Of a stretch of DNA of 37,132 bases, positions 23,403 through 31,866 are shown one piece after another. This stretch comes from Natronomonas salinimetallica. Its GTDB lineage: Archaea > Halobacteriota > Halobacteria > Halobacteriales > Haloarculaceae. The number at the start of each line of letters is the position of its first letter. The stretch's first letter is position 1. The DNA lies in assembly GCF_013839515.1 (NCBI RefSeq), contig NZ_JACDNQ010000007.1, positions 145,013 to 182,144 on the forward strand, read 5' to 3'. The position numbers and the translations under genes were made by a program. A model generated the notes under the pieces. The model worked only from the letters and a program-made list of their open reading frames with translations. It was not told the DNA's origin and ran no database searches.

Positions 23403-24251
23403 TCAGCGGTCGGGCTTTCGCCCTTCGATAGTCGCGGAGACGATATACTCGCTGACGTCCCGCTCGTCGTCCCACTCCCGGATGAACTCCTCGCTGTCAC
23501 CCTTCGGATCGATGGAGACGTCGACACCCCCGGCGTCCTCCAGCATCGATTCGAGTTCCGGGATGGGCGCGGCCCCCGCGACGCATCCGGCCACGGACGA
23601 CGGGTTCGTGCGAACCGCCGCGGGGAGCGGTGCCGTCTGAACGACGTCGGAGATCGCGAGCCGTCCGCCGGGACGAAGCACGCGAAACGCCTCGTCGAAC
23701 ACCCGCTGTTTGTCCGGCGAGAGGTTGATGACGCAGTTCGAGATGATCACGTCGACAGCCCCATCGGCGACCGGGAGGTGTTCGATTTCGCCGAGTCGGA
23801 ACGACACGTTTTCGGCGTCGTCCGTCGCGGCGTTCTCGCGGGCTTTCTCGACCATCTCGGGCGTCATGTCGACGCCGATGACCCGACCCTCGGGTCCGAC
23901 CTTCCGGGCCGCGAGAAAACAGTCGAAGCCCGCCCCGGAGCCGAGATCGAGGACAACTTCCCCCCGTTCGAGACCTGCGATCGCGGTCGGAGTGCCACAT
24001 CCGAGCCCCAGGTTCGCCCCGGATTCGACCTCGTCGAGTTCCGCATCGGAGTACCCAAGCAGGCGCGATCGGTCGTCGTGGTCGGTTTCCCCACGGGTGT
24101 CACCGCCACAGCAGGCGGACCCGCTCGTCTCCCCACAACAGGACGCTTCGCTCGTGGCGATCTCGCCGTATCGGTCCCGCACGGTGTGTCGTCGTTCGGC
24201 CGCGCCGACCCCGCCGTCGTCGGAGTCAGGCACGTTCGTATCGTCAGTCAT
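23403..24251 (-). CDS. arsM: arsenite S-adenosylmethionine methyltransferase
   Basis: 282 residues. The SAM motif is VVLDLGSGAGFDCFLAARKVG with GVDMTPEMVEKAREN, as in ArsM. Cysteines expected to hold arsenite are visible: CC pairs in SEASCCGE and SACCGG, then NLGLGCGTP, ISNCVINLSP and VAGCVAG. It would methylate As(III) to volatile or less toxic forms in the cytoplasm. It overlaps the upstream arsR-type gene by eight bases, so the two form one transcript. Convergent with the nir-like operon, 100 bases away. Confidence 0.93.
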   Translation of the reverse strand: MTDDTNVPDSDDGGVGAAERRHTVRDRYGEIATSEASCCGETSGSACCGGDTRGETDHDDRSRLLGYSDAELDEVESGANLGLGCGTPTAIAGLERGEVVLDLGSGAGFDCFLAARKVGPEGRVIGVDMTPEMVEKARENAATDDAENVSFRLGEIEHLPVADGAVDVIISNCVINLSPDKQRVFDEAFRVLRPGGRLAISDVVQTAPLPAAVRTNPSSVAGCVAGAAPIPELESMLEDAGGVDVSIDPKGDSEEFIREWDDERDVSEYIVSATIEGRKPDR

Positions 24252-24618
24252 CGTCGTGTGATCGCGTTTCGTCGAGTACGTCCAACAGCCGCTCCGCCCG
24301 CGGCGTCACGCTGTAGTACCGCCAGCGGCCGTCCTTTCGCCGCGCGAGGAGTCCGGCGGCGTACAGCCGCGAAAGCGCCTGGCTGACCGCCCCCTGGCTC
24401 ACGCCGAGTGCGGGCTCTAACTCACAGCCGCAGGCCCCGTCTTCGGCCTCCGCGATGAGACGGAGCGCCTCGTATCGGGTCTCGTTTCCCACCGCCGCAA
24501 GCGTCCGGATGTCCGCCGCTAGCTCCCGGTCAGTCAGCGGGTGTTCGGCTTCACCACAGCACGAGGGCCGTCCGGGAGACGATCGGGGCGCGTCGCCGTC
24601 CGATATCTGTTCAGCCAT
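24244..24618 (-). CDS. ArsR/SmtB family metalloregulator
   Basis: 124 residues with one winged helix-turn-helix domain (ALRLIAEAEDG, then LGVSQGAVSQALSRLYAAGLL and a GRWRYYSV wing). A CxC motif (GACGCEL) at the metal-binding helix and a CC pair near the N-terminus (RPSCCGE) fit an arsenite or similar thiophilic ligand. I chose the ATG at 24618; a GTG at 24630 would start inside the operator. It lies immediately upstream of arsM and should repress it until metal binds. Confidence 0.9.
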   Translation of the reverse strand: MAEQISDGDAPRSSPGRPSCCGEAEHPLTDRELAADIRTLAAVGNETRYEALRLIAEAEDGACGCELEPALGVSQGAVSQALSRLYAAGLLARRKDGRWRYYSVTPRAERLLDVLDETRSHDDD

Positions 24619-24619
24619 G

Positions 24620-24652
24620 TTAGCGTACACTAATATTAGCGTACTCTAATAT
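24620..24652. promoter_or_regulatory. tandem ArsR-type operator
   Basis: Two copies of the 17-base element TTAGCGTAC(A/T)CTAATAT start at 24620 and 24636, a 16-bp period with one mismatch. Each is an imperfect palindrome (TTAGcGTACaCTAA) of the kind bound by dimeric ArsR repressors. The array directly abuts the arsR ATG and covers the likely transcription start, so binding would block the arsR-arsM transcript. Confidence 0.8.
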
Positions 24653-24690
24653 AGGGGTTTCGGCCGGTGGTACCGGGGGTGTGCGGAGTA

Positions 24691-24848
24691 ACCGAAATGA
24701 AAGACGTGAGTGACCGAAATGGAAGGCGTGAATGACCGAAATGGAAGGCGTGAATGACCGAAATGGAAGGCGTGAGTGACCGAAATAAAAGACGTGAATG
24801 ACCGAAATGGAAGGCGTGAGTGACCGAAATAAAAGACGTGAATGACCG
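24691..24848. repeat. 22-bp minisatellite, seven copies plus a partial
   Basis: The unit ACCGAAATGGAAGGCGTGAATG recurs with starts at 24691, 24713, 24735, 24757, 24779, 24801 and 24823, plus a partial at 24845. Variant positions are shared (GGAAGG or AAAAGA or GAAAGA; GTGAATG or GTGAGTG) and are distributed between copies. The 22-bp period is not a multiple of three, so it is not a coding repeat. It lies between the ars operator and the serpin stop at 24932. Confidence 0.95.
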
Positions 24849-24931
24849 GATCCGGCGGATCGCCCGGACCGATACCAACGAGGTCGGCGTTCACCATCCC
24901 GAACGCGGAACCGCCCCGTGAGTCGGTCGGA

Positions 24932-26290
24932 CTACCCCCGAGCAGCACCCGCGTCCGTCACCCGGCCGAAAAAGAGGACCGCGTCGGTCGGGCGGTCGCG
25001 GATACAGAAGAGAAACGGACGGTCGAGCGTCAGATCGAACGACTCGGGGGGCTGGCTTTCGACCATGTCGACGGCGGTCGCGGCAGCCGCCTCCGTCCCC
25101 TCCTCGTCGACGCTTACGAACGCTTTGTGAAACACGTCGTCGATTCCGGGGCCACCCCCGCTCTCGACCATGTTCGAGAAATCGGCACCGGGTCCGAGCG
25201 CCGCCTCCATGCCCAGTTCCCCGAGGACATCACGGAGTTCGGCGTCGAAGTCGTATTCGAACCTCGGCATTCGGAGGTCGCCATCGGCGGCCCCGAGCGC
25301 CTCGAACGCCCCGAACAGTGTCGGGCCCGATAGCTCCGCTTCTATCGCCTCGAACGCCCCCTCGTCGGGGACGATCAGTACCATCGATACCTCGCCGCCG
25401 ACGTACGGGAGTTCGATCACCTGCGTGTCGGGGAGATCGGCGTACTCGGTCCGCAGGCTCTGTTCCATCATCGGGACGGCCGATTCCGTGCCGTCGAGCG
25501 CGGTGAACGTCGCGTCCGTCGTATCGCCGGGATCGAACGCGTGTCGCCATCCCGCCAGAAAGTAGACGGCGTTCGTCAACACCAGGACCGTCTGTGGCGA
25601 CAGCCCGTTCTCCGGGATCAGTTCCTCGATCCGACCTTCGGTCGCGTTCGAGACCCACTGATTGATACGCTCGCGTTCGGCCTCGTGGTCGTTCGCGAAG
25701 TTCGCCTCGTTGAAACCGCCCTCGTAGTACTGCTCGATCAGGCCGAGGTAGTCCTCCGAAAACCGGTATTCGGCCTCCCCCCACAGCGCGTTCGCGACGT
25801 CCAGCCGAAACGCCTCGATCTCGTCCGCCTCTGAGCCGGGGCCGGCATCGGCCGTCGTCCGGGCGTCGAGTCGGTCTTGTAACTCCGCGAACGCGAGGTG
25901 GGTCTCCTCGCCTGGCGAGAACCCGAGCGTTTCCCGCATCGCCGCCTCGGCGTCCCCGCCGGCACCCGCATACGTCATCGCGAGCGCCACCGAGACGCTG
26001 TACGGGGACACGAACACGTTGTCGGCGTCCCCAGCCGCCGTAAGCCGACCGTGGAGGTCGAGTGCGAATTCCGCGTTGCCCGCGATCAGCCCGCGTAGCC
26101 GCTCGTTCGGTGAGGAAGGCGACCCCTCGGGGAGGGACCCGTCGGACCCATCGGAGGGCGTTTCCGTCGGTTCCTCGGTCGGCGTCCCGGACGGGGGGTC
26201 GGTAGGCTCATCCGTATCGTCGCCGCTACAGCCTGCGAGCGCCGCTGCTGCAGCCATGCCGGTCGCGGCGAGTAGGCCGCGTCGGTTCAT
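24932..26290 (-). CDS. serpin-family protease inhibitor lipoprotein
   Basis: 452 residues. The signal MNRRGLLAATGMAAAAALAGC with twin arginines and lipobox Cys21 is followed by an acidic low-complexity linker (about 22-65), then a full serpin fold. Family segments are NVFVSPYSVSVALAMTYAGA, LTNAVYFLAGW and the C-terminal DRPFLFCIRD, then AVLFFGRV. The reactive loop hinge EEGTEAAAATAV (396-407) has the small residues needed for loop insertion, so it should be inhibitory. The scissile bond lies a few residues later, near VDMVESQP. It is probably tethered outside the cell to protect against secreted proteases; the target is unknown. Confidence 0.95.
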   Translation of the reverse strand: MNRRGLLAATGMAAAAALAGCSGDDTDEPTDPPSGTPTEEPTETPSDGSDGSLPEGSPSSPNERLRGLIAGNAEFALDLHGRLTAAGDADNVFVSPYSVSVALAMTYAGAGGDAEAAMRETLGFSPGEETHLAFAELQDRLDARTTADAGPGSEADEIEAFRLDVANALWGEAEYRFSEDYLGLIEQYYEGGFNEANFANDHEAERERINQWVSNATEGRIEELIPENGLSPQTVLVLTNAVYFLAGWRHAFDPGDTTDATFTALDGTESAVPMMEQSLRTEYADLPDTQVIELPYVGGEVSMVLIVPDEGAFEAIEAELSGPTLFGAFEALGAADGDLRMPRFEYDFDAELRDVLGELGMEAALGPGADFSNMVESGGGPGIDDVFHKAFVSVDEEGTEAAAATAVDMVESQPPESFDLTLDRPFLFCIRDRPTDAVLFFGRVTDAGAARG

Positions 26291-26309
26291 CGGAGGTCCC
26301 CGCGTCGGT

Positions 26310-27869
26310 TCATTTGACGTATCCGGTCAGATCCATCGGCTCCTCGCGGAACAGCGCTCGGGACATCTCCCCGAGGTCGTCCGCGACCGTGGGTTCGAAG
26401 GCCATCTGTCCGAGCACGTCCGTCTCGACGTCGACGCCCGGCGCGACCTCCGTCAACACCAGCCCATCGTCGGCGAGGTCGAAGACGGCCCGCTCCGTTA
26501 CGTACCGGATGGGCTGGTCGATTTCGAGGGCGTATTCGCCGCTGAACGTGATCTGTTCGATCTCGTCGAGGAACTTCGGCCGCGCCCCCTCCGAGACGAT
26601 CTCCAGCGTCCCGTCGCCGATATCGACGTCTAACCCGCCGTTGGTGAACGTCCCACAGAAGACTACCTTCTCCGCGTTCTGTGTGATGTTGATGAAGCCA
26701 CCGCAACCGGGGAGCTGTGAGCCGAACCGGCTGACGTTGATGTTGCCCGCTTTGTCGACCTGCGCCATGCCGAGATAGCCGATATCGAGTCCGCCGCCGT
26801 CGTAGAAATCGAACTGCTCGGGGGAGGTGACGAGCGCCTGGTGGTTGCGGGCGGTGCCGAAACTGATGCCGCCGGACGGCGATCCACCGATGGGACCGGA
26901 CTCGACGGTCTGGATGATCTCATCGCTGATGTTCCCCTCCTCGGCGACCTGCGGTATCGTCTCCGGGACGCCGACGCCGAGGTTCAACACGGCGTTGGGT
27001 ACCAGTTCCATCGCCGCACGACGGGCGATGACCGTCCGTTCGGTAAGCGGCGGTCGGTCGGCGTCGTCGTCCACCGGGACCCGGATCTCACCGCCGAGCG
27101 CGCCGCTGTAGGCTTCGCCGTAGGTCTGTTTGTGGTGAGACGCGGGGGCTTCGACGACCGTATCGACGACGACGCCGGGGATGTCGACGTCACGCGCGCG
27201 GAGCGTACCGGACTCCGTCACACGTTCGACCTGTGCGATGACCGTCCCGCCGGAGTTGTGGGCGGCCTGTGCCATCGCCAACATGTTCGACGTGACCGCT
27301 TCGCGCTCCATCGTGACGTTCCCGTTTTCATCGGCAGTCGTCCCGCGGACGATGGCGACATCGATCGGCGTCGCGTGGTAGAACAGATACTCCTCCCCGT
27401 CCAGCGTGACGACCTCGATGACGTCCTCCGTCGTCTCGTCGTTGGCCTTGGCCCCCTCTCGGCGCGGATCGACGAACGTCCGCAGGCCGACGTTGGTGAT
27501 CGTCCCCGGCTTCCCGGCGGCGGTGTCCCGAAGGACGTGATCCATCGCTCCGAAGGGGAGATTATACGCTTCGACGTCACCGGCGACGATCCGTTCCATG
27601 ATGTCGGGAACGAACCCCCAGTGGCTGCCGATGACCCGCTTCAGCATCCCGTCCTGTGCGAGGTGTGAGATGCCGTTGCCCTGTCCGTCGCCCTCCGCTG
27701 CGGGATGATACAGGGTGAGATCCCTCGGAGCCCCGGTCTCGGCGTATCGGGTACCCAGCGCCTCGAGGACGTGTTCGGGTATCCCGACGGCGACAAACCC
27801 CCCGACTCCGACCGTATCCCCGTCGTCAATGCACCGTATCGCCTCCTCGACAGACCGAACCAGTGTCAT
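26310..27869 (-). CDS. family I CoA-transferase (acetate/propionate type)
   Basis: 519 residues in a single chain containing both CoA-transferase halves: the alpha-like half with DDGDTVGVGGF near the start, and the beta-like half with LNLGVGVPETIPQ. The catalytic glutamate is likely Glu323 in TVESGPIGG. Such enzymes move CoA between acyl-CoA and a free acid by way of a glutamyl-CoA intermediate. Single-chain proteins of this length include propionate and acetoacetate CoA-transferases (YdiF/Pct type). A TATA-like box 25-34 bases upstream supports the 27869 start. It could balance acetyl-CoA and short acids with the acetoin pathway, but the substrates are not determined. Confidence 0.92.
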   Translation of the reverse strand: MTLVRSVEEAIRCIDDGDTVGVGGFVAVGIPEHVLEALGTRYAETGAPRDLTLYHPAAEGDGQGNGISHLAQDGMLKRVIGSHWGFVPDIMERIVAGDVEAYNLPFGAMDHVLRDTAAGKPGTITNVGLRTFVDPRREGAKANDETTEDVIEVVTLDGEEYLFYHATPIDVAIVRGTTADENGNVTMEREAVTSNMLAMAQAAHNSGGTVIAQVERVTESGTLRARDVDIPGVVVDTVVEAPASHHKQTYGEAYSGALGGEIRVPVDDDADRPPLTERTVIARRAAMELVPNAVLNLGVGVPETIPQVAEEGNISDEIIQTVESGPIGGSPSGGISFGTARNHQALVTSPEQFDFYDGGGLDIGYLGMAQVDKAGNINVSRFGSQLPGCGGFINITQNAEKVVFCGTFTNGGLDVDIGDGTLEIVSEGARPKFLDEIEQITFSGEYALEIDQPIRYVTERAVFDLADDGLVLTEVAPGVDVETDVLGQMAFEPTVADDLGEMSRALFREEPMDLTGYVK

Positions 27870-27893
27870 ACGATGTGGGCCGTGGTCTGCCCC

Positions 27894-27903
27894 GGATATA
27901 CGG
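27894..27903 (-). promoter_or_regulatory. TATA-like box of the CoA-transferase gene
   Basis: The minus strand reads CCGTATATCC, 25-34 bases before the ATG at 27869, a normal leaderless promoter position. Confidence 0.5.
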
Positions 27904-27961
27904 TTTGCTACTCCCGGCGGATGGGACCACGGGCGACTGTGACTCTGCTATACAACACCAC

Positions 27962-28186
27962 TCACGTCGTCCGCGTATCGTCGCGGGCCGGCTCCGTGTC
28001 CCGGCCGCACCTCGAGAGGAGGCGCTCGGCCGGGCAGACGCCGGTGAAACTACTCTGTAACAGGTTCGCACCCGCGAACACTGCGAGGAGGAAGAACCAC
28101 CGATTGACGGCGATTCCCAGCCCGATACCGGTCAGAACGACGGTTCCCGCGAGGCGACGAACTCGGTTTTCACAGCTGTTTGCCAT
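27962..28186 (-). CDS. small YgaP-type membrane protein (DUF2892)
   Basis: 74 residues with two hydrophobic segments (about 12-27, LAGTVVLTGIGLGIAV, and 29-43, RWFFLLAVFAGANLL) followed by FTGVCPAERLL and a polar tail. The pattern of a short N-terminus, two helices and a FTGxCPxxxLL motif is that of DUF2892, the membrane part of YgaP-like proteins. A TATA-like box lies 25-33 bases upstream. The molecular role of the stand-alone domain is not established; the cysteine after helix two is conserved in the family. Confidence 0.85.
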   Translation of the reverse strand: MANSCENRVRRLAGTVVLTGIGLGIAVNRWFFLLAVFAGANLLQSSFTGVCPAERLLSRCGRDTEPARDDTRTT

Positions 28187-28210
28187 TGTGTTGTATTGTG
28201 TATACAGCGC

Positions 28211-28219
28211 AATATATTA
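28211..28219 (-). promoter_or_regulatory. TATA box of the DUF2892 gene
   Basis: TAATATATT on the minus strand lies 25-33 bases before the ATG at 28186, an ideal leaderless distance. Confidence 0.6.
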
Positions 28220-28397
28220 AAACCTGTCGACGGCGCGGCCAGCCGGTCGCCCACGTACTCGGCGCACCCCGGTGAAGTACCTCGGGGGCAAGTGATTCGA
28301 GAGACGCCGTCTCTCGTCATCACGGAAGACGTCGTCTTCCGTACGACCCCGAGGCACTCGCCCTGTTCAGTCTGTAGAAACGTCGCCTCGGAGCGTG

Positions 28398-29909
28398 TCA
28401 CCGTGCGATCGGCAACTCGACGACGAATACCGCGCCCTCGGGATCGCGGTCGGTCTGTGGCTGACCGTCCGAGGGACGCCGTTTCTCTCTGTCCTCGACC
28501 CACGCGGCACCGCCGTAACTGTCGAGAAGCGACTGGACCAGATACAGCCCGATCCCCGTCCCCGCACTTTCGAGTCCTTTCTGTCCCTTCCCGAAGATCT
28601 CGTCCTTTCGTGCGTCCGGAACGCCCGGACCGTTGTCCGCGGTCCGAACCGTGACCGTGTCGTCGTGTCGTTCGGCGGAGACCGTGACCCTCGGCGTAGC
28701 CTTGTCGTTGTGCTGGACGGCGTTGTTCAGGAGGTTCTGAAACACCGAGGTAAGCATCGAATCGGCGATCACCGCCACGTCCGGGACCGACCCACGGAGT
28801 TCGATCACCGCGTCGCCGTGTGCGGCACGGCTCTCTTCGAGTTGCCCCCGAAGCGTCGACCCGAGATCGACGGTCGTGTTCTCGCTGTCCGATTTGAGCA
28901 TTACGTCGGCCAGATCACGCGCGCTTTCGGTGAGCGCGATCGCGTTGTCGGTGCGTTCGCGGATAGTCCTGAGGTCGTCGTCTCCCGCCTCGTCGACGTG
29001 TTCGGCGAGGAGGTCGGTATATCCCCTCACGAGCTGTAGATCGTTGCGGATGTCGTGGCGGACGACCTGGTTGAGCAACTCCAGGTCGTCGCGCTGTTCT
29101 TCGAGCCGTCGCTCGTAGCGCTTGCGCTCGGTGACGTCCTGGGCTACCGCAACGAACGCCTCGGTCTCCCCCCGGCCGTTCAGGACGGGCGAGACCGTCT
29201 GTTCGAGGACGATCCGCTCGCCGTCCTTGCGTACGTCGATCATCTCACCTTGCCACGATTTGCCGCTGTGGATCGTAGTCCAGAGCTCCTCGTACAGGTC
29301 GTCGTCGTACTCGCCGGATTGGAGCATGCTCGGCTGCTTCCCGAGCGCCTCCGCGCGGTCGTATCCGGTGATCTCCTCGAAGGCGGGGTTGACGTATTCG
29401 ATCACGCCGTTGCGGTCCGTGACGTAGATCGCGTGGCCGGACGCCTCGGCGACCTTCCGGAACAGCCGGAGTTCGTTCGTCTGCGTCCGCAGTTCCAGCG
29501 ACTGCCCCCGAAGCCGAAGCAGCGTCTTGATCCGCCATTTCAGCTCCGCCTGCCGGATCGGCAGCGAGACGACCTCGTCGACCGCCGAACCGGCATCGTC
29601 GGCGATGGTGGGGTGGTCCGTACCGAGCTCCTCCGAACGGCGTTCGGAACCCAACAACAGGACCGGCAACAACACGGGGCGAGCCTCGGATTTGATCTCG
29701 ACGAGTTCGTCTCTGTGCCGTCGTAACCCCTCCCGATCGACGATACAGAGGTCGAAGTCGGCCTCCGTTATCGGGACGTCGTCCCCGGCGAGGGTGTACG
29801 GGCCGTGGTCGGCCAGCCAGTCGCCGAGGACGCGTCGGTTGCCCTCGTCCGAGACGAGCGGGTAGATGATCGTGGCGCTTTCGGGTGTCGTCTGGGCGTT
29901 ATCGTACAT
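28398..29909 (-). CDS. PAS-domain sensor histidine kinase
   Basis: 503 residues, no membrane segment, so cytoplasmic. Residues 1-135 form a receiver-like fold (YPLVSDEGNRRVLGDWL, FDLCIVDREGL, then an LPVLLLGS strand) without a clear phosphoacceptor Asp arrangement. A PAS domain spans about 150-265 (YVNPAFEEITGY), then HisKA with His285 in RHDIRND, and a HATPase domain (NNAVQHN, DNGPGV, GTGIGLYL). I chose the ATG at 29909 because it gives the same N-terminal start as the adjacent paralogue. It lies just downstream of that paralogue on the same strand, with an 86-base gap. The signal is unknown. Confidence 0.92.
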   Translation of the reverse strand: MYDNAQTTPESATIIYPLVSDEGNRRVLGDWLADHGPYTLAGDDVPITEADFDLCIVDREGLRRHRDELVEIKSEARPVLLPVLLLGSERRSEELGTDHPTIADDAGSAVDEVVSLPIRQAELKWRIKTLLRLRGQSLELRTQTNELRLFRKVAEASGHAIYVTDRNGVIEYVNPAFEEITGYDRAEALGKQPSMLQSGEYDDDLYEELWTTIHSGKSWQGEMIDVRKDGERIVLEQTVSPVLNGRGETEAFVAVAQDVTERKRYERRLEEQRDDLELLNQVVRHDIRNDLQLVRGYTDLLAEHVDEAGDDDLRTIRERTDNAIALTESARDLADVMLKSDSENTTVDLGSTLRGQLEESRAAHGDAVIELRGSVPDVAVIADSMLTSVFQNLLNNAVQHNDKATPRVTVSAERHDDTVTVRTADNGPGVPDARKDEIFGKGQKGLESAGTGIGLYLVQSLLDSYGGAAWVEDREKRRPSDGQPQTDRDPEGAVFVVELPIAR

Positions 29910-29995
29910 CTGTTTCGGGTGGGTGCGTTCGGGGCATCCGGGGGACGTGGATTCGGAAGTCGGGTCCCCGAGCAGCCCCGGGCGTCCGTCCGCGG

Positions 29996-31810
29996 TCACT
30001 CCTCGGCATACGTCCCCCGCGGAAGGCTGATCGTAACGTCGGTTCCCTGCGGCTCCGGATCGCTCACGGCGATCGAACCGCCGGATCGGCTCACGATCCA
30101 GTACACCAACCACAGTCCGAGCCCGCTTCCGTGGTACATGTCGTCGATCGCCTGGCCGGTCTCCAGGACGGCCCTGTCCATCTCCGGGATCCCGGGGCCG
30201 TCATCGATCACGCTCACCGTCACCGCCTCGTCGGTCGTCGCGACCCGGATCTCGATGGACGGGACGTCTCTATCGCTGTGGATGACGGCGTTTCTGACTA
30301 GCTCTTCGATCGCCTCTCGGATCTTGAGCGTCGTCGAGGCGACCGCGCGCTCGGGCATATTCGCGTCGAGGCGCACGTTCGCTCGAACCGCCGTGAGTCC
30401 GTCGACGACGGACCGGATCACGGACGTGACGTCGATCGATCCGGGAGTCGGGTCCTCGCTGAGCAGATCCGTAATCGACCGTGACTTTTCGCCCGTCGAC
30501 ATCAGGTCGTCGGTGTGCGTTAGGATCGTCTCGGCCGTGTCGGCGACGTCTCCCGACGTCCGTCCCCGAATCTGGTCGGCCAGACCGCGGATGATCGTCA
30601 GGTCGTTACGGAGGTTGTGCCGAAGGATGTTGTCGATCACGTGTAACTGTCGCGTCCGCTCTTCGAGATCGGTCACGTCCCGACAGATCGCGAACGTCCC
30701 CGTGAGCTCGCCGTCCCCGTCGTAGTACGGATACCGGTTCGTACTGAACGTCGCGTTCCGGTCCGACCGCTCGAAATCGGGGGAGATGGTGTACGTGATG
30801 GGCTGTTCGGCTTCCATCACCTCGGCCTTTTTTCGTTCGATCCTCGTGGCCGCCTCCTCGTTCATGAATCGGTGTTCGGTCTCGCCGAGGAGCTCCTCCT
30901 TGGAGAGCCCGGCGAAGTCGGCCAACGCCTCGTTGACCAGCCTGAACGTCCCGTCCTCGTCCTGTAGCATGATCGGATCCTCGAGCCGCTGGACGACCTC
31001 CCGGTGACGTTTGAGCCCCTTCCGGAGTTCCTTTCGCGCCGTAACGTCGGTCTGGACGGCGACGAACGCGCTCACCCCGCCCTCGCCGTCGGGGATCGGC
31101 GCGACCGTCTGATAGGCGCTATAGTACGTCCCGTCCTTTTTTTGGTCGACGATCTCCGCCTCCCAGCGGTCGCCCGAGGTGATGGTGTTCCAGAGGTCTT
31201 CGTAGTACGCGTCGGACATCTCCCCGGATTTCAACTGCCGTGGCGTCCCGCCGAGGACCTCCGCCCGGCCGTATCCGGTGATCTCCTCGAAGGCGGGGTT
31301 GACGTACTCGAAGACCCCATCGGGATCGGTAATGAATATCGCGTGGCCGGAGGCGTCGACGGCCTCGCGAAACCGCCGGAGTTCGTCCGTTTTCGACTGC
31401 AGTGTCAGCGACTGGTTCCGGAGCCGGAGCAGCGCCTGGATTCGCCACTCGAGTTCGGCCTGTTGCATCGGGAGCGAAACGATCTCGTCGACGGTGGACA
31501 CCAGGACGCTGTCGGCGATCTCGCCCCGATCCGTCTCGATGATATCGGGCGTGTGTTCGGAGAGAACCAACAGGACCGGCAACAGCGCGGGCTGGGCGTC
31601 GGATTTAACCTCGTCGAGTTTCGCCGCGTGTCGCTGTAGGCCCGCCTCGTCGACGATACAGAGATCGAACTCGGCCTCCGCCACGGGAACGTCCGCCTCG
31701 ACGGCCGTATACGAGTCGTGGTCGGCCAGCCAGTCGCCGAGGACGCGCCGGTTACCCTCGTCCGAGACGAGTGGGTAGACGACCACGGGACCGTCGGGTA
31801 GTGACGTCAT
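29996..31810 (-). CDS. double-PAS sensor histidine kinase, paralogue of neighbour
   Basis: 604 residues. The same receiver-like N-domain (VYPLVSDEGNRRVLGDWLA, FDLCIVDEAGL) as in the downstream kinase is followed by a first PAS (about 145-260, FEYVNPAFEEITGY) and a second PAS (about 265-382, RLVNEALADFAGLS). HisKA follows with His398 (RHNLRND), then HATPase (RNAVIHS, DDGPGI, GSGLGLWLV). Start choice is between 31810 and an in-frame ATG at 31828; 31810 aligns better with the paralogue and with a CAATACAA box about 34 bases upstream. It follows the KaiC-like gene on the same strand and was probably duplicated to give the downstream kinase, with one gaining or losing a PAS. Confidence 0.92.
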   Translation of the reverse strand: MTSLPDGPVVVYPLVSDEGNRRVLGDWLADHDSYTAVEADVPVAEAEFDLCIVDEAGLQRHAAKLDEVKSDAQPALLPVLLVLSEHTPDIIETDRGEIADSVLVSTVDEIVSLPMQQAELEWRIQALLRLRNQSLTLQSKTDELRRFREAVDASGHAIFITDPDGVFEYVNPAFEEITGYGRAEVLGGTPRQLKSGEMSDAYYEDLWNTITSGDRWEAEIVDQKKDGTYYSAYQTVAPIPDGEGGVSAFVAVQTDVTARKELRKGLKRHREVVQRLEDPIMLQDEDGTFRLVNEALADFAGLSKEELLGETEHRFMNEEAATRIERKKAEVMEAEQPITYTISPDFERSDRNATFSTNRYPYYDGDGELTGTFAICRDVTDLEERTRQLHVIDNILRHNLRNDLTIIRGLADQIRGRTSGDVADTAETILTHTDDLMSTGEKSRSITDLLSEDPTPGSIDVTSVIRSVVDGLTAVRANVRLDANMPERAVASTTLKIREAIEELVRNAVIHSDRDVPSIEIRVATTDEAVTVSVIDDGPGIPEMDRAVLETGQAIDDMYHGSGLGLWLVYWIVSRSGGSIAVSDPEPQGTDVTISLPRGTYAEE

Positions 31811-31866
31811 AGGACCGTCGGATCGCATAGTGTTCCGTCCATTGTATTGAATCTGAGATCGAACGG

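Noticed and set aside
24691-24848. CRISPR array
   Set aside because: The 22-bp units are directly adjacent with no spacers, and no cas genes are present.
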